From Muriicola sp. Z0-33 (GTDB lineage: Bacteria; Bacteroidota; Bacteroidia; Flavobacteriales; Flavobacteriaceae), in the NCBI RefSeq assembly GCF_026126425.1, contig NZ_JAFMPW010000008.1:62001-126000 (forward strand): a DNA stretch of 64,000 nt. Reading direction: 5' to 3'. Positions within the stretch are counted from its first letter, which is position 1, and the number at the start of each line of letters is the position of its first letter. The notes below the pieces were generated by a model that was not told the origin of the DNA, did no database searches, and saw only the letters and a list, made by a program, of their open reading frames with translations. The translations under genes and the position numbers were made by a program. Of the stretch, positions 44,000-53,577 are shown in pieces.

Positions 44000-44971
44000 T
44001 TAGATGGAAGAAAGATAGTCAAAACTGCTTTTTAATGCCAGAGCAGGATTCTGAACCATGTCTTGTTCTACAAAAAAGTGATTTACTCCGTTTTTAAGGG
44101 CCACAGGAATAATGGTTTTCAGATCAACAACCCCTTCTCCGGCAGAAACCATATTTGGAAAAAGAGCTATCCATTGACTTGGATCCCCACCATCGCCGGC
44201 AAAATGTTTAATTGCTTTCATATCTTTCACATGCATGGAGCGGTACCTGCCGCTATATCTTTTCAAATACGCAATAGGGTCTGCCCTGCCGGCTATGGTC
44301 CAGAATAGGTCCATTTCCAAAAATACAAGTTCAGGGTCGGTGCGGTCCAGGAGCATATCTAAAGGCACCTGCCCATCTACTTCGCTAAGCCCGTAACCAT
44401 GGTTATGGTATGCAAATTTTATACCTTCTCTTTTGGCCGCGATTCCTATAGCATTAAAGGAATCAGCCATTTTTTTATAATCGTCCAGATTTTTTCTTCT
44501 TTCTTCAGGAATAGCCGGTAAGATCACATATTCAAAACCCAAAACCTTGGCGGCCTTGCCCAGACTTTCCATGTTTTGTTCCAGAGTATCCAGATCTGTA
44601 TGCATGGCGGGAATAGTCAGGCCGTTAGCGTCGAAGATCGACTTTACATACGCCTCGCTTTTGCCAAAATAACCGCTGCCACTAAAACCTAACATGGGGG
44701 TGATAGCTGCCCATCTGTCTTTGGCACTCTGTGCGCTATACGGATAGGGGCCAAAAAGTTCTATCTCTTTAAATCCCATATAAGCTAATGAAGTAATAGT
44801 AACTTCAAAATCCTTTTCGAGGCCGGCTGGCACGGAAAAGAGCTGTACCCCAATTTTTTTAAGTTTTTTAGAATACGATACCTCGGATTCATCGGCTAGC
44901 ATTAATTCAGGAACCGTAAGTCCGGCAGCAGTCAACAAACCGATATTTTTTATGAAATCCTTTCTATTCAT
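44000..44971 (-). CDS. Exported sugar phosphate isomerase/epimerase-like TIM-barrel protein
   Basis: I start at MNRKDFIKNIGLLTAAGL (44971) instead of an upstream in-frame Met that would overlap the previous gene by 26 bases. The 323-residue product has a Tat-like export signal (N-R-K-D-F-I-K) and an AP-endonuclease/xylose-isomerase-like barrel with KIGVQLFSVPAG, HTDLDTLEQNME, FAYHNHGYG, FLEMDLFW, MHVKDMK and HFFVEQD, which supply the usual metal ligands (Glu, His, Asp). It is second in the run from 46370. Paralogue of 8492-9439. Confidence 0.85.
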   Translation of the reverse strand: MNRKDFIKNIGLLTAAGLTVPELMLADESEVSYSKKLKKIGVQLFSVPAGLEKDFEVTITSLAYMGFKEIELFGPYPYSAQSAKDRWAAITPMLGFSGSGYFGKSEAYVKSIFDANGLTIPAMHTDLDTLEQNMESLGKAAKVLGFEYVILPAIPEERRKNLDDYKKMADSFNAIGIAAKREGIKFAYHNHGYGLSEVDGQVPLDMLLDRTDPELVFLEMDLFWTIAGRADPIAYLKRYSGRYRSMHVKDMKAIKHFAGDGGDPSQWIALFPNMVSAGEGVVDLKTIIPVALKNGVNHFFVEQDMVQNPALALKSSFDYLSSI

Positions 44972-44993
44972 AGATTTTAGGTTTAAACATTTG

Positions 44994-46370
44994 TTAGTTA
45001 CTTGCTGCATTACTAGCAATTTCTGCTAACTTTTTGTCTATTGTTTGTTTACTTAGCCAGGTACCTCTAACCATTACGCCATTAACCTCCTTGAGCGCTG
45101 AAATATCTTCTAAGGGATTGTTGTTTACCAATAGAATATCGGCATCCATACCCTCTTTTATCTCCCCAAACTCATCTTCCATATCAAAAAATCTGGCCGG
45201 GTTTATGGTGCCCGATTTTAGGATTTCCAAAGGGGTAAGTTTAGCTCTAAGCATTCCGGAAATCTCATGATGAATAGAGAATCCGGGGACATTGAAGAGT
45301 TGTGGCGCATCAGACCCCAGAAGTAGTCCATGGCCATTTTCTTGCAGGCTTTTTATGAGTTGCAAACGGATAGCATCAAAAGTCGCGTACTGTTCTTTAT
45401 CAAAGCCACTTCCAGTGCCTGTAGTTTGCTCCTTGCGATTTTTCCAAACGGCCAGGGTAGAAGCCGGCATGTACTTCATTTCGGGTTGGGCAAGTAGTTC
45501 ATCCGAACCTATGGGTGCAAACCAACGTTCAAAAAGACTTTGAGTAGGCACTATCCAGACCTTATTATCTTTTGACAATTGTACCAGTTCAGGGATTTTA
45601 TCAGTACTGGCTAAATTGGTGAAGGCATAGCCGAAAAATCCATTTTCAGCCGGATTGACATTTTCTTCCTCTGGTACCAGGCCTTCTAAAAATCCGTCCA
45701 CATGATCTATAGAGGCATATTTGCTCTCTAACGCATGATTAATACCCACAGCAACAGGTACATGGCCAGAAAAAGTTATTCCAACATCATTTGCCGTCTG
45801 GACCAGTTCGTCAAAAGCATCCAGAGGAATACCAGGGTGTATTTTCAGAAAATCGTAGCCGTCATTTTTGTATTGGATTACCCTTTCCCGTGCAATCTCC
45901 GGAGTTGGGACAGAATTACCGTTTAAGGATGGACTTGAAGTAAAAATTCTTGGACTCAGCAATTCGCCCTTGAGGGCTTTCTCCCGCATAACAAGATGAG
46001 AAGGATGTCCTAACATTCCCCGAATAGTAGTGACCCCATTAGACAGATAAAGAAATAAAGTTTCTTCTATACGCTCTTTAGAAGTATTTGGCGAAGGGAT
46101 GTGCGCATGCATCTCAGCAAGACCGGGCACGGCATATTTTCCCTGGCCGTCTATTACCTTGGTAAACTTGTCGGCATTTGGTATTTGCTCTGAGATACTT
46201 TTAATTTTACCAGAATCGATGACAATTTGCCGTCCTTGCATAATTTCTCCGGTTCGGACGTCAATAATGTTGACATCGGAAATCAGGGTGGCAGAGGGCG
46301 ATATTTTTTCCTGGGCCTGGTTACAGGAGACGAAGATCAGGGTAAGGAGTAATAATAATGTTCTCATCAT
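44994..46370 (-). CDS. Amidohydrolase-family lipoprotein
   Basis: The 458-residue protein has a lipoprotein signal (ending IFVSC) and an amidohydrolase barrel with metal site H-x-H in AEMHAHIPSP, further ligands in FSGHVPV, SIDHVDGFLEG and LLGSDAP, and the small beta-domain at both ends (LISDVNIIDVRTGE and DADILLVNNNPLEDI). It may open a lactone, amide or ester ring. It is the first gene of a five-gene run, and a perfect palindrome lies 17 bases upstream of its start. Confidence 0.9.
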   Translation of the reverse strand: MMRTLLLLLTLIFVSCNQAQEKISPSATLISDVNIIDVRTGEIMQGRQIVIDSGKIKSISEQIPNADKFTKVIDGQGKYAVPGLAEMHAHIPSPNTSKERIEETLFLYLSNGVTTIRGMLGHPSHLVMREKALKGELLSPRIFTSSPSLNGNSVPTPEIARERVIQYKNDGYDFLKIHPGIPLDAFDELVQTANDVGITFSGHVPVAVGINHALESKYASIDHVDGFLEGLVPEEENVNPAENGFFGYAFTNLASTDKIPELVQLSKDNKVWIVPTQSLFERWFAPIGSDELLAQPEMKYMPASTLAVWKNRKEQTTGTGSGFDKEQYATFDAIRLQLIKSLQENGHGLLLGSDAPQLFNVPGFSIHHEISGMLRAKLTPLEILKSGTINPARFFDMEDEFGEIKEGMDADILLVNNNPLEDISALKEVNGVMVRGTWLSKQTIDKKLAEIASNAASN

Positions 46371-46387
46371 ATTTAGTTTTATAGGCT

Positions 46388-46425
46388 GCAGTTAACTGCT
46401 ATGGTAATAGCAATCTTAAAAGATA
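46388..46425 (-). promoter_or_regulatory. Palindromic operator and -7-like element of the amidohydrolase operon
   Basis: GCAGTTAACTGC (46388-46399) is a perfect 12-bp palindrome, 17 bases upstream of the first gene of the run. TGCTAT and ATAGCA (46397-46412) form a second overlapping inverted repeat. On the minus strand TATCTTTT (46418-46425) is one base off TAnnTTTG and lies just before the palindrome. No -33 element is evident. This is the layout of a repressor-controlled promoter. Confidence 0.45.
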
Positions 46426-46481
46426 CCTGCATTAATTAAGGGAATAAGTGATATGTAATAAAGATATGAATTCTGTTTATG

Positions 46482-47054
46482 TTAGCCAGATCTTGTTTTA
46501 ACGTTGGCCTTGCAATTATTGATAATTTCTTCTATCCGTTTTTTACGCGTTGCTTCTCTCTTGGCCATCTTTAGCCAATACAGATAACTCTTTTTTTGTC
46601 CCCGTGTAAAGTTTTGAAAATTTTTATACGCCTTGGGCTTACTTGAAAATGCTTTTTGCAAATCTTCCGGAATTACTCCGTTTTCCACATCATCGAGAGC
46701 TGTCCATGAGCCATTTTTTTTAGCTGCCTCAATGGTTTTCAGGCCACTGGAGTGCATTTGTCCAGACGCAATGAGCTCCTCAATATGTTTCTTGTTTAAT
46801 TTGCTCCAAACACTTCTGGGTTTCCTTGGGCAGAAATACTGCCTTCTTCTGCCTTCACCGAGGCTTTTTACCGTACTGTCTATCCATCCATAGCAAAGTG
46901 CAACTCGAACGGCCTCTTCCCAGCGCATACTTTCCTCTTTGTTCTCTACTTTATAGAAAATGAGGTAGACACCATTTGAAGTACTATGATTTTTATGCAA
47001 CCAATTTCTCCACTTCTTATCGTTTTTAAAATAATATTCAGACTTTTTGCCCAT
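46482..47054 (-). CDS. YdeI/OmpD-associated family protein
   Basis: The 190-residue protein has the YdeI/OmpD-associated pattern: EYYFKNDKKWRNWLHKNHSTSNGVYLIFYK, RWEEAVRVALCYGWIDSTVK, SVWSKLNKKHIEELIASGQM, FSSKPKAYKNFQNFTRGQKKSYLYWLKMAKREATRKKRIEE. It is cytosolic. The role is not known for Bacteroidota. It is the second member of this family in the window and lies divergently from the ThuA fusion gene. Confidence 0.85.
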   Translation of the reverse strand: MGKKSEYYFKNDKKWRNWLHKNHSTSNGVYLIFYKVENKEESMRWEEAVRVALCYGWIDSTVKSLGEGRRRQYFCPRKPRSVWSKLNKKHIEELIASGQMHSSGLKTIEAAKKNGSWTALDDVENGVIPEDLQKAFSSKPKAYKNFQNFTRGQKKSYLYWLKMAKREATRKKRIEEIINNCKANVKTRSG

Positions 47055-47100
47055 TAGCTGCTATCTTATCACAAAATTAAGAATGAGGGTTGCAGATTGA

Positions 47101-47132
47101 TTGGTATTTAACGGTAACAATACATATCTTTA
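47101..47132 (+). promoter_or_regulatory. Candidate promoter of the ThuA fusion gene
   Basis: TTG (47101-47103) is followed after 21 bases by TATCTTTA (47125-47132), one base off TAnnTTTG. The start codon lies 31 bases downstream. Confidence 0.45.
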
Positions 47133-47163
47133 GCCGCTCATCAACTAAAAATAATATATTGGA

Positions 47164-50100
47164 ATGAAAAATTCACTTCTTCTGGCAGCATTTGTATGCT
47201 GCTTTTTAATTATAAGCTGCGATAACAAAAGAGATGGAAATCCGAAGGTTTTGGTGTTTTCCAAAACCATGGGGTTTAAACATTCATCGATCCCTAGCGG
47301 GATAGCCGCGATACAAAAATTGGGAGCTGAAAACAATTTTGAAGTGGATACCACAAAAAATGCGGCATTATTTGAGGAGGATATACTCAAAGAATATTCG
47401 GCTGTGATTTTCTTAAGCACTACGGCCAATGTGCTGGATAATAAGCAAGAAGCCGCATTTGAGCGGTACATTCAGGCTGGCGGAGGTTTTGTAGGGATAC
47501 ATGCGGCAACTGATACCGAATACGATTGGAATTGGTATGGCAGATTGGTAGGAGCTTATTTCCAAAGCCACCCGGCAGGAACCCCGGAGGCCGATTTTAT
47601 AATTAAGGATAATGAATTTGGAGCTACAAGTTTCTTTACGGACAGTGTCTGGCACAGGACTGATGAGATGTACAATTTTAAAAAGATTAATCCGGATGTT
47701 AATGTCATTATGACAATAGATGAAAGCACTTATGAAGGTGGTGAGAATGGTGATTTCCATCCCATGAGCTGGTATCATGAGTACGATGGAGGCAGAGCTT
47801 TCTATACTGCACTTGGCCATACCGATGAAAGCTATACGGAAGAAAACTACCTAAAACATCTGCTAGGAGGAATTAACTATGCTATAGGGGAGAATCTGGA
47901 ACTGGATTATAACAAAGCAAGCAGTCAGATCCCTCCGGATCAGGACAGGTTTACTAAGGTACCCTTGAGTGTAGGGGAGTTCTTTGAACCAACAGAAATG
48001 GCTGTCCTTCCAAATAATGATGTGATTATCTCCCAGCGAAGGGGTCAGATAATGTATTATAATGCGGAATCAAAAGAGTTAAAACAGGTAGCCCAGTTAG
48101 ATGTTTATCACCAATCTTTAGAGACCCCGGGCGTTAATGCTGAAGAGGGTTTAATGGGCTTACAGAAAGATCCTAACTATGCGGACAACCACTGGATATA
48201 TGTGTATTACGCCCCTACGGGCGAAGCTTCAGTCAACAGGCTTTCCAGATTTAAATTTGCAGATGGCAATTTTGATATGGACTCTGAGCAGGTAATCCTG
48301 GATGTGGACAGCGATAGGGAGATTTGCTGCCATACAGGAGGGTCTATTGCTTTTGGACCTGATGATCTCTTATATGTTTCAAGTGGGGATAACTCTACCC
48401 CTTTTGATGAGAAAGGCGCAAAATATGTAAATCGAGGTTATGGGCCATTAAATGATCTTCCTGGCAAAGAACAATACGATGCCAGAAGATCTTCTGGGAA
48501 TACCAATGATCTTAGAGGAAAAATATTAAGGATTAAGGTGAATGAAGACGGAAGCTATGATATTCCAGAAGGAAATTTATTCCCAGTGGGCACTCCTAAA
48601 ACCAGGCCCGAAATTTATACCATGGGACACAGGAATCCATATAGAATTTCTGTCGATCCTAAAAATGGATATTTGTACTGGGGCGATGTGGGCCCTGATG
48701 CAAGAGAAGATGACATTGCCAATAGAGGCCACAGGGGATACGATGAAATGAACAGGGCAATGGAAGCAGGTAATTTTGGATGGCCGCTTTTTATTGCAGA
48801 TAACAAACCCTATGTTGATTATGACTATGCAACCGGAGAAAGTGGCGTTACCTTCGATCCTGAAAAGCCAATAAACGATTCCAGGAACAATACCGGTTTG
48901 CGAGAGTTACCTAAAGCTATGCCGGCATATGTTTTCTATCCTTATGTAGATACCGGAGATTTTCCACAAGTGGGTAGTGGAGGCAGAAATGCTATGGCCG
49001 GACCTACTTATTATTCGGACCTATATCCGGGAAATACCAATATGCCAGATTATTATGATGGCAAAGTTATCGTTTACGACTGGATGCGGGGTTGGATGAA
49101 GGCGGTGAGCTTCTTTGACGATGGTGCATTTAATAAAATGGAACCCTTTGCCTCAGGGATAGAGATTAATAGTTTAATTGATATGGAGTTAGGCCCTGAT
49201 GGTCGTATTTATTTGTTGGAATATGGCAGCGGGTGGTTTACTGCCAATGAAGACTCCGGACTCAGTTATATAGAGTACAATGGTGGTAACAGACCTCCGG
49301 TAATTGATCATCTTATTGTAGATAAAACTTCCGGTAAATTACCCCTGGAAGTTACGGCCACGATATCAGCAATGGATAGAGAAAAAGACGATATCTCTTA
49401 TGTTTGGGATCTTGGAGATGGAACTACAGAAGAAACTACAACACCAGAGATTAGCCATAGTTATGAAAAGGCTGGAGAATACAGAATTAGCGCGGTAGTT
49501 AAAGATAGCAGGGGGGAAGAAGCAATGAGTGAGGTAAAAACTGTTGTGGCTGGTAATTCCAGACCAGAAGTTACTGTAAAACTCAAAGGTGGAAACTCTT
49601 CCTTTTTTATTGCAGGAGTTCCTGTAGACTATGAAGTTGCTGTAACGGATGCTGACGGGGAAGAAATAGATCCCTCAAATATTTATGTTTCTGTAGACTA
49701 TATGGAAGGCATGGACGAGGTGAATAAATCTTTGGGACATCAACAAGTTTCTGCAGCCGTAACCGGAAAGGCACTTACACAGGCCATGGATTGTAAAACC
49801 TGTCATAAAGAAAAAGACGCTTCCATAGGCCCGAATTATCTGGATATTGCTATGAAATATAAAGGCGATCCCGCGGCAATGAGCTATTTGCAAGAAAGAA
49901 TTGTGCAAGGTGGAAGCGGTGTTTGGGGAGAAGTAACTATGCCGGCCCATCCGGATATAAGTGGTGAGGAAGCCAGACAATTGGCAGTATATATTACTTC
50001 CCTGGCAGATCAGGGGTCAAAGAAAAAATCACTACCTCCATCGGGCCAGATTGTACCGAACCCAACTCAGGGAGCTAATGTTATGGTCCTGACAGCAAGT

Positions 50101-50568
50101 TATACCGATGGCGGTATGGCAGGGACAAAACCACTTACAGGGATGAAGTCTGTAAGCTTAATGGGAAGCACAGTACCATTTTCACCAACCACCAAGAACG
50201 ATGGGATGAACCCAGTGGCCTTCAATGGAATGGATTTGTTATTGGTTCCTGCTAAAGTAAGCTGGTTTGTATTTCCAAACATTGACCTAACCGGGGTGAA
50301 ATCTGTTGGTATCACCGCCGGATGGCAGGAACCACCAACCGTTGGGTTAGATTTTGAAATGCGTTTAAATGCTCCGGATGGTAAGTTAGTCGGTTCGGGG
50401 AGTATGCCTAAACCGGTTGCCGGACAACCTGGAGGACTGATAGGTATAAAATTGAATACAGCCGTTGACGAAATTGTAGACGAAATATATTTTGTTTATA
50501 AACACAAAGAGGGGGTAGACCGTGGAACGGATATCATTGCCTTAAGCAGCGTGCGTTTTAGTAATTAG
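47164..50568 (+). CDS. ThuA-PQQ sugar dehydrogenase-PKD-cytochrome c multidomain lipoprotein
   Basis: The 1134-residue protein is a lipoprotein (signal ending IISC, Cys19). Domains in order: ThuA glutamine-amidotransferase-like (about 28-240; HAATDTEYDW, YHEYDGGRAFYTALGH), PQQ-type glucose/sorbosone dehydrogenase propeller (about 258-690; EEGLMGLQKDPNYADN, DICCHTGGSIAFGPDDLLY, GHRNPYRISVDP), PKD domain (about 715-795), cytochrome c with C877-K-T-C-H881 and axial Met926, and a C-terminal carbohydrate-module-like domain (about 985-1134). It appears to oxidise a sugar and pass electrons to its own haem. ThuA suggests a sugar-related first domain. Confidence 0.93.
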   Translation: MKNSLLLAAFVCCFLIISCDNKRDGNPKVLVFSKTMGFKHSSIPSGIAAIQKLGAENNFEVDTTKNAALFEEDILKEYSAVIFLSTTANVLDNKQEAAFERYIQAGGGFVGIHAATDTEYDWNWYGRLVGAYFQSHPAGTPEADFIIKDNEFGATSFFTDSVWHRTDEMYNFKKINPDVNVIMTIDESTYEGGENGDFHPMSWYHEYDGGRAFYTALGHTDESYTEENYLKHLLGGINYAIGENLELDYNKASSQIPPDQDRFTKVPLSVGEFFEPTEMAVLPNNDVIISQRRGQIMYYNAESKELKQVAQLDVYHQSLETPGVNAEEGLMGLQKDPNYADNHWIYVYYAPTGEASVNRLSRFKFADGNFDMDSEQVILDVDSDREICCHTGGSIAFGPDDLLYVSSGDNSTPFDEKGAKYVNRGYGPLNDLPGKEQYDARRSSGNTNDLRGKILRIKVNEDGSYDIPEGNLFPVGTPKTRPEIYTMGHRNPYRISVDPKNGYLYWGDVGPDAREDDIANRGHRGYDEMNRAMEAGNFGWPLFIADNKPYVDYDYATGESGVTFDPEKPINDSRNNTGLRELPKAMPAYVFYPYVDTGDFPQVGSGGRNAMAGPTYYSDLYPGNTNMPDYYDGKVIVYDWMRGWMKAVSFFDDGAFNKMEPFASGIEINSLIDMELGPDGRIYLLEYGSGWFTANEDSGLSYIEYNGGNRPPVIDHLIVDKTSGKLPLEVTATISAMDREKDDISYVWDLGDGTTEETTTPEISHSYEKAGEYRISAVVKDSRGEEAMSEVKTVVAGNSRPEVTVKLKGGNSSFFIAGVPVDYEVAVTDADGEEIDPSNIYVSVDYMEGMDEVNKSLGHQQVSAAVTGKALTQAMDCKTCHKEKDASIGPNYLDIAMKYKGDPAAMSYLQERIVQGGSGVWGEVTMPAHPDISGEEARQLAVYITSLADQGSKKKSLPPSGQIVPNPTQGANVMVLTASYTDGGMAGTKPLTGMKSVSLMGSTVPFSPTTKNDGMNPVAFNGMDLLLVPAKVSWFVFPNIDLTGVKSVGITAGWQEPPTVGLDFEMRLNAPDGKLVGSGSMPKPVAGQPGGLIGIKLNTAVDEIVDEIYFVYKHKEGVDRGTDIIALSSVRFSN

Positions 50569-50587
50569 TAAAGTATTATAATTTATT

Positions 50588-50621
50588 ACCGCCATCTTCT
50601 TAGGAGGAAGGCGGTTTTTTT
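50588..50621 (+). terminator. Rho-independent terminator after the ThuA fusion
   Basis: ACCGCC (50588-50593) pairs with GGCGGT (50610-50615), extended inward by a TCTTC...GAGGA arm around a TTAG loop, followed by TTTTTTT. It lies 20 bases after the stop and also separates this gene from the convergent metallopeptidase run. Confidence 0.8.
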
Positions 50622-50627
50622 ATGCGC

Positions 50628-52253
50628 TTATCGCATGGCTTTTATATGGATATAGAAATTATTGTCGAATTCAGGTAGTAGATTAACGCCCAGATCTTCA
50701 GATTTCCATTCGGAAGTAGGGAACAACCATTTTTCCTTTTCCGACACAAAAATTCGCACTGGCATATCAAAACCTTCAACTATCTGAGAATACCTGTAGC
50801 TAATAACACCATCTTCTAATTTATATTCCAGAACTGGTATTTTGGTGGTTCTTAAGTACTGATTAAACATGGCGGACAGATCCTTTCCGGTTTGATCTGA
50901 GAGGTAATCTTCTATCTGTTTTGTACTTACCGTCTGATGATAAAATTCCTTGTTCAGACCTCTTAGTATTTTTCGCCATTTTTCGTCATCTTCAATCAGT
51001 TGTCTAAGGGTATGAAGCATGTTTGCCCCTTTGTAATACATATCTCCGGAGCCCCTGTTGTTTACATTGTACTTGCCAATAATTGGAATGTCATTCTTGA
51101 TGTTGGCCCTTGTCCCAATAACATATTTTGAGGCCATCTCAGTACCAAAATGGTAATCGAGATACAAGTTTTCGGAATAAGCAGTAAAACTTTCATGGAT
51201 CCACATATCTGCAATATCTCTGTAGGTAATATTGTTTGCAAACCATTCGTGCCCGGCTTCATGAATAATAATAAAATCGAAGAGCAACCCAACTCCAGTG
51301 CCAGACAAATCTTTGCCCAAGTAACCGTTTTGATATTTATTGCCATAAGTAATAGAGCTCTGATGTTCCATGCCCAAATAGGGGACTTCTACCATCTTAA
51401 AACTATCTTCATAAAACGGATAAGGGCCAAACCAATGTTCAAAGGCCTTCATCATCATCGGGGCCTGTTTAAATTGCAGTTGTGCTTTTTCCAGATGATC
51501 TCTCAGTACATAGTAATCCATATCCAGAGTTCCTTTTTCTCCCAGGAATTGTTCTCCAAAATGCACATAATCCCCGATATTGATATTTACCCCATAGTTA
51601 TTAATCGGGTTAGCAACATACCAGTGATAGGTTTTTGTTGTGGCCTGTTCCACTACTTTCTTTAACCTGCCGTTACTCACAGCCGCAAGTTCTTTGGGAG
51701 TTGTAATGCTAATGGCCATGCTGTCTACCTCGTCGTACATATGGTCTTTGTTGGGCCACCAAACGCTTGCTCCCAAACCCTGGCAACTGGTAGCTACAAA
51801 ATGCTTTCCATTATCGTCTTTCTTCCAGGAAAAGCCCCCGTCCCAGGGTGCGCGGATGGCCTCTTTCGGATAGCCTTCATAAAGAATTACAATTTCATTT
51901 TTGTCTCCTTTTCTTTGTGGTTTCACAAGCTCGATGAAGTGTGCATTCCCTTCCGAGGTAAATTTTAATTCGCGTTTATCCTGGCTAATTCTTTTAATTT
52001 GTAGCGGAGGCTGCAGATCTATCTGTAGTTGGTTACTTTCCTCCAGCACAGTATACCTCATGGTATTACTTCCGGAGATAAACTTTTCATTTGGCTTCAC
52101 TTCTACTTCCAAATTATAGAAATTTAAATCCCACCAGGCCCTTTCAGGAGTAATAGTTCCGCGCAGACTATCTTGTCTGGTAAATTCTACCTCCTGGGCA
52201 AATGAAATAGAGGATATTAGCAGGATAATATAAAGTAGACTTCTTTTGAGCAT
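50628..52253 (-). CDS. M1-family zinc metallopeptidase, secreted
   Basis: The 541-residue protein has a signal peptide (ending SISFAQ, residue 20) and the M1 core: substrate-binding G294-M-E-H-Q, zinc site H331-E332-A-G-H335 with third ligand E354 in WIHESF. It lacks the C-terminal helical domain of larger M1 enzymes, as do other short Bacteroidota M1 proteins. It removes N-terminal residues from peptides outside the cytoplasm. It is the last gene of the run from 58878; the gap to the previous gene is 5 bases. Confidence 0.93.
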   Translation of the reverse strand: MLKRSLLYIILLISSISFAQEVEFTRQDSLRGTITPERAWWDLNFYNLEVEVKPNEKFISGSNTMRYTVLEESNQLQIDLQPPLQIKRISQDKRELKFTSEGNAHFIELVKPQRKGDKNEIVILYEGYPKEAIRAPWDGGFSWKKDDNGKHFVATSCQGLGASVWWPNKDHMYDEVDSMAISITTPKELAAVSNGRLKKVVEQATTKTYHWYVANPINNYGVNINIGDYVHFGEQFLGEKGTLDMDYYVLRDHLEKAQLQFKQAPMMMKAFEHWFGPYPFYEDSFKMVEVPYLGMEHQSSITYGNKYQNGYLGKDLSGTGVGLLFDFIIIHEAGHEWFANNITYRDIADMWIHESFTAYSENLYLDYHFGTEMASKYVIGTRANIKNDIPIIGKYNVNNRGSGDMYYKGANMLHTLRQLIEDDEKWRKILRGLNKEFYHQTVSTKQIEDYLSDQTGKDLSAMFNQYLRTTKIPVLEYKLEDGVISYRYSQIVEGFDMPVRIFVSEKEKWLFPTSEWKSEDLGVNLLPEFDNNFYIHIKAMR

Positions 52254-52258
52254 TGTTA

Positions 52259-53566
52259 TTAATTTAAAAGTTGTGAGTATGCACTTCCCTTTACTATACT
52301 CGCAAAATCGTTGGTATTCAGAAGCTCGATTATTGCCTTTTGTTTGTCTTGCTGATTTTCATAATACGACTTCGTAATCAGATAACCCATGGTATATCCC
52401 AGGTCATATGGTCTGTCTTCAATATCGCCATTATACAACCATCTGGAAAAATCTTTGGTCATCAGGTCTTTTCTGAGATCTGAAAGGATTTTTGTATTAT
52501 TTGCAGGATCTTCCAGATACCTCAGGTTATCATTAATCAATACTTCTCCCGAACAAAGTTCAACCAGAAAATCGCACACCCCTTCTACAATTACTCCGCC
52601 AATTACCTTGTCTAAATTTTCAGTATCCCCATAGTTTTGCTGAAAATGCATGAGTTCATGAATCGTAAGTTTGGGTAGGGCCGAAAATTCCATAATTGCT
52701 CCTTTTTGCCAATCATTGAGTCCGTCTGTTGGCATATTTTCGGATTTTCCATACATATCTCCTCCCACAAACATCCCCATCTCCGTGGCTGTCCCTCCGG
52801 AATTCAGAATGCCGGGGACCACATACACTTTTGGGAAAACGGCCGGAGGGTATATGCGCTTAAAATTTTGCATCCAACGGGTAGTTTTCGACTTTAGTGC
52901 GGTGAGGCTGTCGGGGTTAAACTGTTTTTTAAGATAACTGTAGTAATTAGGCGATCCGTTAATCATCTGCCCGTACATGTTATCTATATTGTTATAGCGA
53001 ACGGCATAGAAATCTCTCAATTCCATAGGACCCTGGAATATAAATTCTTTGAGAATTGCCCGGGCATTAGCGGTGTCTCCTTTGGCTCTCTCGAAATAAT
53101 CCCAGAATTGATTCATAGATTCCATTTCCATGCTGAAGTGCTCAACATCCTTTAATTTTTTCTGAATAGAATCTAACCTGCGGTTTAGGCGCTTCACTTC
53201 TTTATTGTTCTGATCTAAATTCAGATTTTTAAACTTGGACAAAATTTTAGGATTTGCCATTCCATTATCTATAGCGCTGTTCAATAGTGGAGCTATCCGG
53301 TCTTCATTGCCGGCCTGGTGAAATAGTGCTGCAGCTTCAATACTTATTTCTGAAGATTTTAAGTCCCTATTGGCCGCTACCAATTTTTCAGCAAAACTGG
53401 CATAAGCTTCTGTTTGTTCTAATTGCTCATAGCCTTCAAAAAGCGTATTTAAATCTGGTAAATAAAGATCTTCAACGGCAGTTTCTTCTTCTTTGCACGA
53501 AAATATTAATAAAGTTAGTGCAAAGACTAAAATTATGGCTGCAAGGGATCTTCTGTTATTAAACAT
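52259..53566 (-). CDS. Lipoprotein with HExxH-type metallopeptidase motif, family uncertain
   Basis: The 435-residue protein has a lipoprotein signal (ending IFSC) and a helical body with LEQTEAYASFAEKLVAANRD and NKEVKRLNRRLDSIQKKLKDVEHFS. A central LTIHELMHFQQNYG gives the zinc pattern H-E-L-M-H, with EGVCDFLVEL further on giving a possible third ligand Glu. I would place it near the DUF2268 (predicted Zn-dependent protease) group, but length and layout differ. It sits between M1 and M28 genes (gaps 5 and 11 bases), supporting a peptidase role. Confidence 0.72.
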   Translation of the reverse strand: MFNNRRSLAAIILVFALTLLIFSCKEEETAVEDLYLPDLNTLFEGYEQLEQTEAYASFAEKLVAANRDLKSSEISIEAAALFHQAGNEDRIAPLLNSAIDNGMANPKILSKFKNLNLDQNNKEVKRLNRRLDSIQKKLKDVEHFSMEMESMNQFWDYFERAKGDTANARAILKEFIFQGPMELRDFYAVRYNNIDNMYGQMINGSPNYYSYLKKQFNPDSLTALKSKTTRWMQNFKRIYPPAVFPKVYVVPGILNSGGTATEMGMFVGGDMYGKSENMPTDGLNDWQKGAIMEFSALPKLTIHELMHFQQNYGDTENLDKVIGGVIVEGVCDFLVELCSGEVLINDNLRYLEDPANNTKILSDLRKDLMTKDFSRWLYNGDIEDRPYDLGYTMGYLITKSYYENQQDKQKAIIELLNTNDFASIVKGSAYSQLLN

Positions 53567-53577
53567 GTTCTGCTGAT

